A stretch of 64,000 nucleotides of DNA, from NCBI RefSeq assembly GCF_026107515.2, contig NZ_JAPCHW010000003.1:124001-188000 (forward strand), given 5' to 3'. The notes under the pieces were generated by a model that had not been told where the DNA came from, did not search any database, and worked only from the letters and a program-made list of their open reading frames with translations. Position numbers and translations under genes: made by a program. Shown in pieces: positions 1 to 8,778 of this stretch (position 1 is the first letter of the stretch; every line of letters starts with the position of its first letter). The stretch comes from Glutamicibacter sp. MNS18 (GTDB lineage Bacteria; Actinomycetota; Actinomycetes; Actinomycetales; Micrococcaceae).

Positions 1-1036
1 CCGGAACCCCCTTGCCGGTCACCGTGGTGACCAGGGTCGGAGCCATTTTGCGGCTACCCAGCGAGTACAGCATGCGTGAGGCCCCGTAGATGTTGGCGTT
101 CATCGCCGAGAGCAGGGCGATGACGATCAGCAGCGACATCAACAGTTCCACTCCGGGGACATTGAGCACCGCGAGCACTGCGGAGAACGGCCCCTCGACC
201 ACGGCAGGGGAGTTCCACGGAAGCACCGCGAGGATCACGATGATCGATCCCAGGTAGAAGAACAGGATCCGCAGCATCACCTGCGAGACAGTGCGCTTGA
301 TGTTCCCCGCCGGATCATCCGATTCGGCCGCCGCGATCGAGACAACCTCGGTTCCGCCGAAGGAGAAGATCACGATCAGCAGGGCCGCGGCAATGCCGGC
401 CATACCGCTGGGCGCGAAGCCCCCGTTGTCCACGAAGTTCGCGAATCCGACCGGCTGGCTGGTGGGGATCACCCCGAAGATCACCAGGGCGCCGAGCACC
501 AGGAACGCGAGGATCGCGGCCACCTTGATGAAGGCGAACCAGAATTCGAACTTTCCGTAATTTCCCACACCCAGCAGGTTCACCCCGGTGAGGACAACAA
601 CAAAGAGCAGGACCCAGGACCATTGCGGAATCCCGTGGAACCAGGTGGACAGGATTGCCGCGGCACCGGTGGCCTCGGCCGCGATCACCACCACCAGCTG
701 GATCCAGTACAGCCATCCCACGGTGCTGCCGGCACTTCGCCCCAGGGCCTTGTGGGCAAAGGTGCTGAAGGCGCCCGCTGATGGATTGGCGGCCACCATT
801 TCGGCCAGCATTGCCATGATCACAATGACAATGGTGCCGGCCAGCAGGTAGGAGACCAGGACCGCGGGCCCCGCAATGGAAATCGCCTGCCCCGAGCCGA
901 CGAAGAGCCCGGCACCGATGGCGCCACCCAGACCCATCATGGAGATCTGCGAGCGGGTCAGTCCCGTGTGCAGCTGATTGCCTGTGGCAGCGGGCGCGGC
1001 CGGGGTCCGCGGTGCCTTCAGAGCGGAGCGATTCAT
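1..1036 (-). CDS. APC-family amino-acid permease (3' end outside window)
   Basis: This is an integral membrane transporter of the amino acid-polyamine-organocation family, probably a proton-coupled amino-acid importer. After a short cytoplasmic N-terminus the protein has the family's first-helix glycine-rich signature (MMGLGGAIGAGLFVGSG, about residues 33-49), followed by a regular series of hydrophobic helices. About 345 residues are visible and the C-terminus is cut by the window edge. The ATG overlaps the stop of the upstream aminotransferase gene in an ATGA arrangement (1033-1036), so the two are almost certainly translationally coupled. Together with the aminotransferase this suggests uptake and transamination of one amino acid, perhaps an aromatic one. 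The substrate cannot be read from the sequence. Confidence 0.9.
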   Translation of the reverse strand, partial: MNRSALKAPRTPAAPAATGNQLHTGLTRSQISMMGLGGAIGAGLFVGSGQAISIAGPAVLVSYLLAGTIVIVIMAMLAEMVAANPSAGAFSTFAHKALGRSAGSTVGWLYWIQLVVVIAAEATGAAAILSTWFHGIPQWSWVLLFVVVLTGVNLLGVGNYGKFEFWFAFIKVAAILAFLVLGALVIFGVIPTSQPVGFANFVDNGGFAPSGMAGIAAALLIVIFSFGGTEVVSIAAAESDDPAGNIKRTVSQVMLRILFFYLGSIIVILAVLPWNSPAVVEGPFSAVLAVLNVPGVELLMSLLIVIALLSAMNANIYGASRMLYSLGSRKMAPTLVTTVTGKGVP

Positions 1037-2100
1037 GCGGTGACCTCCGACCGCTGACCGGCCACGGCCTTCAGGACGCGATCAACGTCCTGGGACGTGC
1101 CCGAGGAGATGCGAACGCCCTCCCCGGCAAAGGTACGTGCCACCACGCCACCGGCATCCAGCAGTGCTTCCAGCTCGGCACTGGCCTCCCCGGCCGGAAC
1201 CCATACGAAGTTCGCTTGTGAGGCAATGGCAGGGTATCCGGCGGCCAGCAGTCCCTGCAGCAGACGTTCACGCTGTTGGACAACCTCGCTGATCCGCGCG
1301 GCAAGTTCCACCTCGGCCCGAAGGGAAGCCAGGGCGGCAACCTGCGCCAGGTCGGTGACCGAAAACGGGATGGCCACCTTGTTCAGGTTCTGTGCCACCT
1401 CGGTCGGCGCGATGGCATAGCCGATGCGTAACCCGGCCAGCCCGTAGGCCTTGGAGAAGGTATGCAGTACAGCCACATGCGGATACTTGGCAAAGAGGGC
1501 AAGCCCATCGGCACGAACTGCCGAACGGTCGAAATGAACGTAGGCCTCGTCGATCACCACCAACACATCGCGTGGAACGGCGTTCACGAAGTCATCGAGC
1601 TGCTGGGCATCAACCACTGTACCGGTGGGATTGTTGGGGTTGCAGATGAAGATCAGCTTGGTGCGCTCGGTAATGGCCTCGAGCATGGCAGGCAGGTCAT
1701 GGGCCGCGTCCTGATTCAACGGAACCTCAACGGGGACCGCCCCGGCGATACGCACCAGGGACGGATAGGCCTCGAAGGAACGCCAGGCGAATACGACTTC
1801 ATCGCCCGGGCCGGCCACGGCGTGGATCAACTGGGAAGCGACTTCAACAGATCCTGCGCCCAGGGCGATATTGTCGGCATTCACCGCGTACTTGCCGGCG
1901 ATGGCATCACGCAGCTGCGCGGCACCGATATCGGGGTAGCGGTGGATCGTGGTCAAGCGTTCGGTCACGGCAGTGACGACCGAGTCCAACGGCTGGTGGG
2001 GGGATTCATTCGAGGAGAGCTTCGAGGCTCCAGGCGATGCGGCCTTTCCCTGTCGGTAAGCGGGAACCAAGTCCAGTCCTGGGCGGGTGTTGATGGTCAT
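1033..2100 (-). CDS. HisC-like PLP aminotransferase (histidinol-phosphate or aromatic type)
   Basis: This 355-residue fold-type I aminotransferase belongs to the HisC/Pat group. Visible signatures are KLSSNESP near residue 27, the substrate loop NPNNPTGT (about 154-161), the PLP-ring aspartate in DEAYVHF (D184) and the Schiff-base lysine in TFSKAYGLAGLR (K217). Actinobacterial members of this subgroup often act on aromatic 2-oxo acids rather than histidinol phosphate. The linked amino-acid permease and the Lrp gene upstream, with no histidine genes in sight, favour an amino-acid catabolic or aromatic role over histidine biosynthesis. The ATG at 2100 is chosen because the conserved N-terminus begins there. 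Its stop overlaps the permease start by four bases. Confidence 0.88.
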   Translation of the reverse strand: MTINTRPGLDLVPAYRQGKAASPGASKLSSNESPHQPLDSVVTAVTERLTTIHRYPDIGAAQLRDAIAGKYAVNADNIALGAGSVEVASQLIHAVAGPGDEVVFAWRSFEAYPSLVRIAGAVPVEVPLNQDAAHDLPAMLEAITERTKLIFICNPNNPTGTVVDAQQLDDFVNAVPRDVLVVIDEAYVHFDRSAVRADGLALFAKYPHVAVLHTFSKAYGLAGLRIGYAIAPTEVAQNLNKVAIPFSVTDLAQVAALASLRAEVELAARISEVVQQRERLLQGLLAAGYPAIASQANFVWVPAGEASAELEALLDAGGVVARTFAGEGVRISSGTSQDVDRVLKAVAGQRSEVTA

Positions 2101-2414
2101 AACGTTCCTCTCTGAACGGAAGTGCTGCCGCCGGCTGCCGCGCTGGGTGTGGCGCGATCGGCTGTGGCGGAAGGATTTCGTGAAGCGCGGGTGGGATGCA
2201 CCCTCACCTGCCGGTCCTCGAAGGACCGAAACCATGCGGATAAATCTCGGGATTGTGGTGGTGAAGACGGTTGATCAGTGAATCCGGTCACGAGCAGTCA
2301 TGCTAGGAGTCTCGCGCATACCGGCGCAAGTGGTGCGTGCCACACTAGGCGAAATGCCTTCCAGATGTCACTTAAAGAAGGGTTTGGCTATACAGGCTGC
2401 ATAGTGTCGGCGGA
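2101..2414. other. Intergenic region upstream of the aminotransferase gene
   Basis: These 314 bases lie between the lrp stop and the aminotransferase start, both on the minus strand. I see no credible gene. The region presumably carries the promoter and Lrp-type operators of the aminotransferase-permease unit. The only palindromic element I noticed is a weak AGTG/CACT pair around 2328-2346, which is not strong enough to call a site. Confidence 0.4.
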
Positions 2415-2894
2415 TTATTCATCGTGGGATGCCTCGGTCTTCACCAGTGGCAACGTGCGTCCCTGGAAGTGCTCGCGCAGCGCCAGGGACGAAGAGGTGC
2501 GGGCCACGCCGGGAACCTGGGAGATGCGGTCGAAGACGTCCTGGAGTTCGGAAGCGTTTCGGGCCACCACGCGCAAGTGCAGGTCGAAATCTCCGGTCAC
2601 CGTGTACATGTCCATGATCTCCGGGATGGATTCGGTCAAGGCATCGGTGATGCGAACGTGCCCATACTTCTGATCGAGCTCCACGGAGCAGAATGCCACC
2701 AGCTGGTAGCCGAAGCCGGCAGGCTGGATGCGCGGGATGATTGCTTCGATTACCCCGTTCTCCTGGAGCCGGGCCAGTCGGCTGGTGACCGTGCCCCGGG
2801 CCACGCCAAGGCGCCTGGCGCATTCCATGGCCGGGAGCATGGGGGAGTCTGTCAGTAACTGAATGAGGTCTGCGTCCAGGGAATCTAGTCGCAT
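2415..2894 (-). CDS. Lrp/AsnC-family transcriptional regulator
   Basis: This 159-residue protein has the standard Lrp layout: an N-terminal AsnC-type helix-turn-helix (residues about 1-60, containing LDADLIQLL and ECARRLGVARGTVTSRLARL) and a C-terminal ligand-sensing RAM domain (about 70-145) with the family's GDFDLHLRVVARN stretch. It is expected to bind DNA as dimers or octamers in response to an amino acid. It lies directly upstream of the aminotransferase-permease pair in the same orientation, and is therefore the obvious candidate regulator. It is divergent from the SDR gene at 3100, with about 205 bases between. Confidence 0.92.
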   Translation of the reverse strand: MRLDSLDADLIQLLTDSPMLPAMECARRLGVARGTVTSRLARLQENGVIEAIIPRIQPAGFGYQLVAFCSVELDQKYGHVRITDALTESIPEIMDMYTVTGDFDLHLRVVARNASELQDVFDRISQVPGVARTSSSLALREHFQGRTLPLVKTEASHDE

Positions 2895-3099
2895 GTACGA
2901 TCCTTTGATGTGTGGCTGGAGGATGTCCCGAGGGTCTGAAAGGCTGTGGCCCCTTGACCCGTCTTCTAACTCTAAGTCATCGCCAACCGGGCTGAATGTC
3001 CCCAGCGAGCGTGGATCGAAGCCGTGGCGGTTCGGGAGTGGGCGAAGATGTGACCGGCTTTACACTGGGTAGTAACATCCGGTGACTCAAGGAGAACCA

Positions 3100-3981
3100 A
3101 TGCCACGGACCCGAGCCCTGAATTCCGTTCAGTCATTGACGGTATTGATCACCGGTGCCGCCCAGGGGATGGGGGAGCTCTTCGCCCGACAGGCCGCCCG
3201 GGAAGGTGCCGCACGGCTCATTCTCTGGGATATCAATGAGCCGCTGTTGCTTGAGCTGGCCCGGGAGCTGGGCCAACGTCATCCGGGGCTCACGGTCGAA
3301 CCCCGAAGGGTGGACCTTTGTGATGGACAGGCGATTGGTGATGCAGTACGGGCAGCGTTGCAGGGCGGTGCCCCTCACGTGCTGGTCAACAATGCCGGGC
3401 TGGTGACCGGCCAGCCGTTTATCAACCACGATACCGCGCAGATCCGGCAGATCATGGAGGTGAATACTTTGGCGCCGATGCTCCTGACCCGCAAGCTGCT
3501 GCCCGGGATGATCGCCCTTGAAGAGCCTGCCCGGATCCTCACCATGGCTTCAGCGGCCGCACTGGTCTCAAACCCGAAGATGAGTGTCTATGCGGCATCC
3601 AAGGCTGCCGCATTGGCCTGGAGTGATTCGCTGCGGCTGGAGCTGGAACGGATGGCGGGCAACCAGGTGTCGGTCACGACCTTCTGCCCGACCTATGTCA
3701 AGACCGGGATGTTTGCCGGGGTCCGAAAAATGCTGCTCACCCCGATCATGGAACCGCAGCAGGTGACGGACCGCGCCTGGCGGGCGATGCTGGCCGGAAC
3801 GCCGTTGGTACTGATGCCGTGGACCAGCAAACTGGGACAGATGCTTCGTGGCATGCTGCCACGGGTGGCATGGGATTACCTGGCCGAGCACGTCCTGGGG
3901 GTCTATCGCTCCATGGACGGATTTACCGGGCGGAAATCCGCAACGGGGACTGACGCGGCACGGCCCGAGGACGTACGCTAG
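3100..3981 (+). CDS. Short-chain dehydrogenase/reductase (SDR)
   Basis: This is a classical NAD(P)-dependent SDR of 293 residues. The Rossmann cofactor motif TGAAQGMG lies at residues 18-25, NNAG at 97-100, and the catalytic set is S151 with Y164 and K168 in the YAASK motif. An acidic residue after beta-2 (LILWDIN) favours NAD over NADP. The C-terminal 45 residues are longer than in minimal SDRs and hydrophobic (LGQMLRGMLPRVAW), as in SDRs acting on lipophilic substrates. The ATG at 3100 follows an AAGGAG ribosome-binding site at 3089-3094, so an in-frame GTG at 3082 is rejected. The substrate is unknown. Confidence 0.87.
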   Translation: MPRTRALNSVQSLTVLITGAAQGMGELFARQAAREGAARLILWDINEPLLLELARELGQRHPGLTVEPRRVDLCDGQAIGDAVRAALQGGAPHVLVNNAGLVTGQPFINHDTAQIRQIMEVNTLAPMLLTRKLLPGMIALEEPARILTMASAAALVSNPKMSVYAASKAAALAWSDSLRLELERMAGNQVSVTTFCPTYVKTGMFAGVRKMLLTPIMEPQQVTDRAWRAMLAGTPLVLMPWTSKLGQMLRGMLPRVAWDYLAEHVLGVYRSMDGFTGRKSATGTDAARPEDVR

Positions 3982-4066
3982 GTCTACATCCAGGACAACG
4001 GCGGAAACTTGCTGGCCTCCTCCGGTTCACAGGGCAGAGCAATGGACCCCACTCAAGGAGCTTTCC

Positions 4067-4969
4067 ATGGCACAGAAAATCGTTCCCAACCTCTGGTACA
4101 ACGCCAATGCCGTTGAAGCCGCGGAATTCTACGCAACGCTATTCCCTGACACTTCCAGCCTGGTCGAGATGACCTACCCACAGGAAGGGCTGCTGGATTT
4201 TCAGCTCCCCTTCGTGGGCCAGCCGCTGGTTGTGGCCTTGACCATCGCCGGGATGCGGCTTTCACTGATCAATGCCGGGCCTGAGATGACCCCGAACCCG
4301 AGCATCTCCTTCACCCTGAACTACCACCGGAAATTCCTCGCAGATGACCGCTTGCCAGCCCGGGAAGCGCTGGAAACGGCTTGGGCGGGCCTGCTGGAAG
4401 GCGGAACGGTCCTGATGGACCTGGGAACCTACCCCTTCAGCGATTTGTACGGGTGGGTCCAGGATCGCTACGGAATCAGCTGGCAACTGTCCTTGGCTGA
4501 AGGGCAGGAACCGGAGCAGTTCCTGGTCCCATGCCTGCTCTTTGGAGGCCAGGCCCAGAACCGTGCCGAGGAAGCCACGGATTTCTACCAGTCGCTATTC
4601 GACGACAGTGCCAGTGGCCAGAAGGTGTACTATCCCGAAGCTGTGGATCCGGTTCTGCCCACCTCGTTGATGTATACGGACTTCTGCTTGGCAGGCCAGC
4701 GTTTCAGCGCCATGGATTCGGGAGTCCCCCAGGACTTCAGCTTCAGCGGGGGAGTCTCCCTGGAAGTGCACTGCCGGGACCAGGCCGAAATAGACCGATT
4801 GTGGCTGGCACTTTCGGCCCACCCGGCCGAGGAGCAATGCGGTTGGCTGCGCGATCGTTTCGGGCTGAGCTGGCAGATTGTCCCGGCGAACATGGAAGAA
4901 CTGATGGAACGGCCTGATGCATTCTCGAAGCTCATGAAGATGGGCAAGATCGTCATCGCGGATTTCTGA
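4067..4969 (+). CDS. Tandem PhnB-like VOC-fold protein
   Basis: This 300-residue protein contains two consecutive PhnB/'3-demethylubiquinone methyltransferase-like' VOC domains. The first starts at IVPNLWYNANAVEAAEFY (about residues 5-22). The second starts near residue 147 with FLVPCLLFGGQAQNRAEEA. Both end in the same signature, RYGISWQLS and RFGLSWQIVP. Most bacterial PhnB proteins have a single such domain, so this looks like an internal gene fusion or duplication. The family is metal-binding or degenerate dioxygenase-like, and no enzymatic role can be assigned. The ATG at 4067 is preceded by AAGGAG (4055-4060). A perfect hairpin terminator follows. Confidence 0.82.
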   Translation: MAQKIVPNLWYNANAVEAAEFYATLFPDTSSLVEMTYPQEGLLDFQLPFVGQPLVVALTIAGMRLSLINAGPEMTPNPSISFTLNYHRKFLADDRLPAREALETAWAGLLEGGTVLMDLGTYPFSDLYGWVQDRYGISWQLSLAEGQEPEQFLVPCLLFGGQAQNRAEEATDFYQSLFDDSASGQKVYYPEAVDPVLPTSLMYTDFCLAGQRFSAMDSGVPQDFSFSGGVSLEVHCRDQAEIDRLWLALSAHPAEEQCGWLRDRFGLSWQIVPANMEELMERPDAFSKLMKMGKIVIADF

Positions 4970-4996
4970 TCCAGGCCTTCCACGAACGACGCAGTC

Positions 4997-5027
4997 ACCT
5001 GCAGCCGGAAGCGAGCCGGCTGCAGGT
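4997..5027. terminator. Hairpin terminator after the tandem VOC gene
   Basis: A perfect 12-base stem (ACCTGCAGCCGG, 4997-5008, with its complement at 5016-5027) encloses a seven-base loop. There is no T-tract, as is usual for strong hairpins in high-GC actinobacteria. It lies between the convergent VOC and ABC-F genes and could serve both. Confidence 0.7.
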
Positions 5028-5238
5028 CAGGAATCGTCGCTCTACATGACGAAGACTGCCTCGAAGCAACCTTTGCGAGAATAAGGCTGCATCCTGGACG
5101 CTAAACCATTTGAGAACAAATGGCCCCCCAACGCCTCCCTATACCCCAGTTTGACCCATTCGACGGTCCGGATTAGATCAAACTGAATGAATTCACCCCC
5201 GGATTCACCCTGGCAGTTCCGTGGCCGCGCCACACGGC

Positions 5239-6921
5239 TCAGCGTTGGCGTTGCACCCGGGCTTCGTCCCACACCGGCTCACTGGATTCATAGACCCGCC
5301 CATCGGATCCGAAGACCCAGAAGCGATCAAAGGACTTTGAGAACCAGCGGTCGTGTGTCACGGCCACGACGCTACCCTCGAAGGCGTCGATGGCCCGTTC
5401 CAGGGCTTCGCCCGAATGCAGGTCGAGGTTGTCGGTCGGTTCATCCAAGAGCAACAAGGTGGCCCCGGACAGCTGGAGCAACAGGATCTGGAATCTGGCC
5501 TGCTGTCCGCCGGATAGCGACTCGAACTTCTGCTCGGATTGGCCGGCCAGACCATAACCGTCCAGCGCGGCGGCAGCGGCTTCACGGGGCAGGCCCGAGC
5601 GATGCTCGTCACCGCGGTGCAGGATCTCCAGCAAGGTGCGTCCGAAGAGGTCCGGGCGGGTATGGGTCTGGGCGAAGTAACCTGGCCTGATCCTGGCTCC
5701 CAGCTTGACCGAGCCCCGGTGCTCCACCGGGGCCAGGGTAACATCCGAAACCGGCAGGTGTTCCCGTTCCGGATCCGTGCCACCGCGAGCCAGTAGTCGC
5801 AGGAAGTGCGATTTTCCTGAGCCATTGGATCCAAGCACGGCTACCCGGTCGCCGAACCAGATCTCGTTGCTGAAGGGTTTCATCAACCCGGTCAGTTCCA
5901 GGTTTTCGGCCACCACGGCCCGCTTGGCCGTGCGTCCGCCCTTCAGGCGCATGTTCACGTTCTGTTCCAGCGGGATCGCCTGGGGCGGACCCTCCTGCAG
6001 GAACTTTTCCAACCGGGTCTGCGCCGCATGGTACCGATTGGCCATATCCGAGCGGAAGGCGGCCTTGGTCTTGTACATGTTGACCAGTTCCTTGAGTTTG
6101 GAATGCTCCTCATCCCAACGCTTGCGCAGTTCCTCGAAACGCTCGTTGCGTTCGCGCCGAGCCTCGACATAGGAGCCGAAGGAGCCGCCATGAACCCATG
6201 CGGTGGCACCGCTGTGCCCCGGTTCCAGGGTAGCTATGCGTGTGGCGGCGTTGTCCAGCAACTCACGGTCGTGGCTGATGAACAGCACGGTTTTAGCCGA
6301 AGTGTTCAGTGTGTGTTCCAGCCATAGCTTTCCCGGCACATCCAGGTAGTTGTCCGGTTCGTCCAGCAACAGGACGTCGTCGCTGCCGGCAAAGAGGGCT
6401 TCGAGGACCAGCCGCTTCTGCTCGCCGCCGGACAGGGTCGAGGCCAGGCGGTCGGATGCCCGGTCGAAGGGGATTCCCAGGGCGGCCATGCACACCTTGT
6501 CCCAGACGGTCTCCAGCTCGTAGCCGCCGACATCACCCCACTCGATGATCGCCTCAGCGTACTTCATATGGACCTTTTCGTCCTCGGAGGAAAGCATCTT
6601 GGCTTCCAGTCGGGCAACCCTGGCGGCCACGTCGGCCACCTGGGCCGCTGCGGTGGAGAGCAGGAGGTCACGGACGGTGCTCTCATCACGCACCTGGCCG
6701 ACGAACTGGCGCATGATCCCCAGGGAGCCTGACCGGCTGATCGCTCCCTCATCGGCTTTGAGGTCACCGGCGATGATCTTGAACAGGGTCGTCTTGCCGG
6801 TGCCGTTGGGGCCAATGAGCGCGGTTTTGGAGCCCTCGGTGACCTTGAAACTCACCCCGCCCAGCAGTTGGGTGCCGTCGGAAAGGAAATATTGGATGTC
6901 AGAGACGTCGATGTGTGCCAC
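5239..6921 (-). CDS. ABC-F family ATPase (ribosome-associated type)
   Basis: This 560-residue soluble protein has two ABC ATPase domains and no membrane helices, the ABC-F layout. Domain 1 has Walker A GPNGTGKT (37-44), signature LSGGEQKRL and Walker B LLLDEPDNYLD. Domain 2 has GSNGSGKS, LSGGQQARF and LLLLDEPTDNLD. The charged helical linker between them (about residues 250-310, rich in R, E and K) is the P-site tRNA interaction motif region of the family. ABC-F proteins act on the ribosome as translation factors or antibiotic-resistance factors. Which role applies here cannot be decided. Translation appears to start at a GTG (6921) behind AGGAT. Confidence 0.9.
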   Translation of the reverse strand: MAHIDVSDIQYFLSDGTQLLGGVSFKVTEGSKTALIGPNGTGKTTLFKIIAGDLKADEGAISRSGSLGIMRQFVGQVRDESTVRDLLLSTAAAQVADVAARVARLEAKMLSSEDEKVHMKYAEAIIEWGDVGGYELETVWDKVCMAALGIPFDRASDRLASTLSGGEQKRLVLEALFAGSDDVLLLDEPDNYLDVPGKLWLEHTLNTSAKTVLFISHDRELLDNAATRIATLEPGHSGATAWVHGGSFGSYVEARRERNERFEELRKRWDEEHSKLKELVNMYKTKAAFRSDMANRYHAAQTRLEKFLQEGPPQAIPLEQNVNMRLKGGRTAKRAVVAENLELTGLMKPFSNEIWFGDRVAVLGSNGSGKSHFLRLLARGGTDPEREHLPVSDVTLAPVEHRGSVKLGARIRPGYFAQTHTRPDLFGRTLLEILHRGDEHRSGLPREAAAAALDGYGLAGQSEQKFESLSGGQQARFQILLLQLSGATLLLLDEPTDNLDLHSGEALERAIDAFEGSVVAVTHDRWFSKSFDRFWVFGSDGRVYESSEPVWDEARVQRQR

Positions 6922-7034
6922 CTGATCATCCTATCGAGTGCAACGCAGAGAAGGGTCGCCAAAGCCGGAATGACGTCAACAGGTGTTGACAGGTGCCGCA
7001 GCGCATGTCACCTTTAATTGACAGGAGGTTGGGT

Positions 7035-7235
7035 ATGACAACGGATTTGCGGCAGGACGAGGGCAAGAGCCCGATTGAGGAGCTGATGGAAATCGTGGCG
7101 CAACGCCGTGAGCTTGAACGTCGCGAGGCAGCTGTGGTGCGCAAGGCGCACAACTCGGGCATGAGCTGGGCCGGCATCGCCTTCGCGCTGGGTGTCAGCC
7201 GCCAAGCGGCACACCGCAAGTACGGCAGGAAATAG
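7035..7235 (+). CDS. Small helix-turn-helix protein
   Basis: This 66-residue protein has a charged N-terminal helix (IEELMEIVAQRRELERREAAV) followed by a compact helix-turn-helix (GMSWAGIAFALGVSRQAAHR) and almost nothing else. It resembles the small AsnC/sigma-like HTH proteins common in actinobacteria, likely DNA-binding as a dimer through the N-terminal helix. The start is set by the strong AGGAGG at 7023-7028, seven bases-class spacing ahead of ATG 7035. It is divergent from the ABC-F gene and a perfect bidirectional terminator follows it. Its targets are unknown. Confidence 0.75.
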   Translation: MTTDLRQDEGKSPIEELMEIVAQRRELERREAAVVRKAHNSGMSWAGIAFALGVSRQAAHRKYGRK

Positions 7236-7251
7236 GTCGGACGTGGCATGA

Positions 7252-7293
7252 CCAGGGCCTGGGCGGCACCCGCGGGTGCCGCCCAGGCCCTGG
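7252..7293. terminator. Perfect 42-base palindromic terminator
   Basis: Two 20-base arms (7252-7271 and 7274-7293) are exact reverse complements around GC, making a completely palindromic 42-mer. It separates the convergent genes at 7035-7235 and 7313-7669 and would work in both directions. Confidence 0.8.
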
Positions 7294-7312
7294 TGTTCGG
7301 GTACGTCGTTGA

Positions 7313-7669
7313 CTAGCTGGTGGCGGATTTCTTGTTGGCGGCGACCACCGCTGCGACGGCCACACCGGCCAGTACCAGGAAGACGAAGAATTTGCGTCCC
7401 GCGGAGCCCTTCTTCTCGGTGCTCAAGGCCTTCTGGGCGCGGGTCACGGCATCTTCAACCGAGGTGCGGGTACGCTTGGCGATCTTCGAATCCCCGGTCA
7501 CATTGCTAACCAGATTTGCTCCAGCCTCGCTGATCGCACTGGCATCAACACCTGCAATGGCCTTGTTCCAGCTGTCCTTCAATTCGTTGGGGATCTCAGT
7601 TTTTGCGTTCTTCGCAAGTTTCTTCAGCGATTTCTCGACCTCTTGGAAACTCTTCTTGGTCTTGGACAT
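7313..7669 (-). CDS. Hypothetical protein with C-terminal membrane anchor
   Basis: This 118-residue protein of unknown function has a lysine-rich, helical N-terminal two thirds (KSFQEVEKSLKKLAKNAKTE at the start) and one hydrophobic segment near the C-terminus (KFFVFLVLAGVAVAAVVAA) followed by NKKSATS. The layout suggests a cytoplasmic helical domain tethered to the membrane by its C-terminus. The ATG at 7669 is chosen because an AGAGGGA ribosome-binding site precedes it. A longer frame to 7708 lacks one. No family was recognised. Confidence 0.68.
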   Translation of the reverse strand: MSKTKKSFQEVEKSLKKLAKNAKTEIPNELKDSWNKAIAGVDASAISEAGANLVSNVTGDSKIAKRTRTSVEDAVTRAQKALSTEKKGSAGRKFFVFLVLAGVAVAAVVAANKKSATS

Positions 7670-7823
7670 ATTTTCCCTCTTTCGTTGATTTCCCCTCGGC
7701 ACCTGCACCTGGGACAGTACGGTGCCGCTGATTCCAGCCTAGCCAGCGCCTGGTTCGTACTCAAGGGATCGGCCACCCTTTATGTGAACTCACAGCAAGG
7801 ACGGACCGACCCGTCGGGGTTTC

Positions 7824-8651
7824 CTACCGGTGTCGGCGTCGGCCCAACACCTCACCGACCAGGCGGGGAACCCGGTGGCGAACGCTGGTCAACAGGCAAA
7901 TGAGCATCAGGGCAGCGGCCACCGAAGCACACAGCCCCACGGATGCCGAGTGCAGCGGGCCATTGAACCTGGCCACCGCGATCCAGGTTACGGCCCACAA
8001 GGAACCGGCATTGACGTAGATCCCCATCGGGTTCTTGAAGGTCAAGGCGCCGATCGCCAGGCCCGCCAGCAGGATCAGCAAGGCGGTGGCGGTCTTCAGC
8101 AGCTCGGTCAGCGCCTCGTATTGCAGGCTGCTCAACCAGGCGATCAGGTTCGCGATGGCGGCAATGAGGATCCATCCGAGATAGATTCCGAAGGTCGCCC
8201 TGGTGATCCACCGGTCGGTGGCCGAGTACAGGACTTGGGTGCTGATCAAACGCACCACGGTGATCAGTACCGTGGCCAGCAGCAGCATGACCACCAGGGA
8301 CAGGCCCAGCTGGTTCCACTGGATCATTTGCAGCCATAGGGCGTTCAGTACGACGGAGGCGATCGCCCAGGGACGGATCAGTTGATGCAGCTGTACACCA
8401 CGATTGCGGGGCAGGAATTGCCATAGCAGGTAGCCGGCCAATCCAAGGTAGATCGGAAACCAGATGGTGAAGGCCGCCGAGGCCGGTGCCGCAGTGGTTC
8501 CGTCACTGGCCAGCCACCCGTCGACCGAAGTGGCAACAGTGGTACCGAACACCGTACCGCTGGCCAGGAAAGCCCAAGCCAGGGAGCAGAAGCCCGCCAA
8601 GGCGCCAAGTGACGCCGCGAGCGCTGGAACCTTGGGATCAGTGGAGCGCAA
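7824..8651 (-). CDS. TspO/MBR-like multi-pass membrane protein
   Basis: This hydrophobic protein of 275 residues has roughly seven to eight predicted membrane helices and frequent tryptophans (IWFPIYLGLAGYLLWQF, NALWLQMIQWNQLG, GIYLGWILIA). That pattern matches actinobacterial proteins annotated as tryptophan-rich sensory proteins, which are distant and enlarged relatives of TspO (about 160 residues, five helices). The function is not established; TspO proteins bind porphyrins and cholesterol-like ligands. The start is a TTG at 8651 behind AGGGA. The gene is divergent from the Cds1-like gene, sharing a 127-base promoter region. Confidence 0.65.
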   Translation of the reverse strand: MRSTDPKVPALAASLGALAGFCSLAWAFLASGTVFGTTVATSVDGWLASDGTTAAPASAAFTIWFPIYLGLAGYLLWQFLPRNRGVQLHQLIRPWAIASVVLNALWLQMIQWNQLGLSLVVMLLLATVLITVVRLISTQVLYSATDRWITRATFGIYLGWILIAAIANLIAWLSSLQYEALTELLKTATALLILLAGLAIGALTFKNPMGIYVNAGSLWAVTWIAVARFNGPLHSASVGLCASVAAALMLICLLTSVRHRVPRLVGEVLGRRRHR

Positions 8652-8778
8652 CGTTTCCCTGCTTCAGATCGGACTGCTTGAGGAGCTCATGGTGCTCACA
8701 ACATATCACTTCGTGGCATATTGCCCGGGTAGCCTGAACGGCAGCCGTGTGCGGCGCAGAAGAGGCTAGGGTTGTACC

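Noticed and set aside
1033-2100. Histidine biosynthesis gene hisC
   Set aside because: The sequence is HisC-like, but the linked permease and Lrp regulator and the absence of other his genes make the specific assignment unsafe.
2328-2346. Lrp operator
   Set aside because: Only four-base arms match (AGTG/CACT), which is not enough to call a site.
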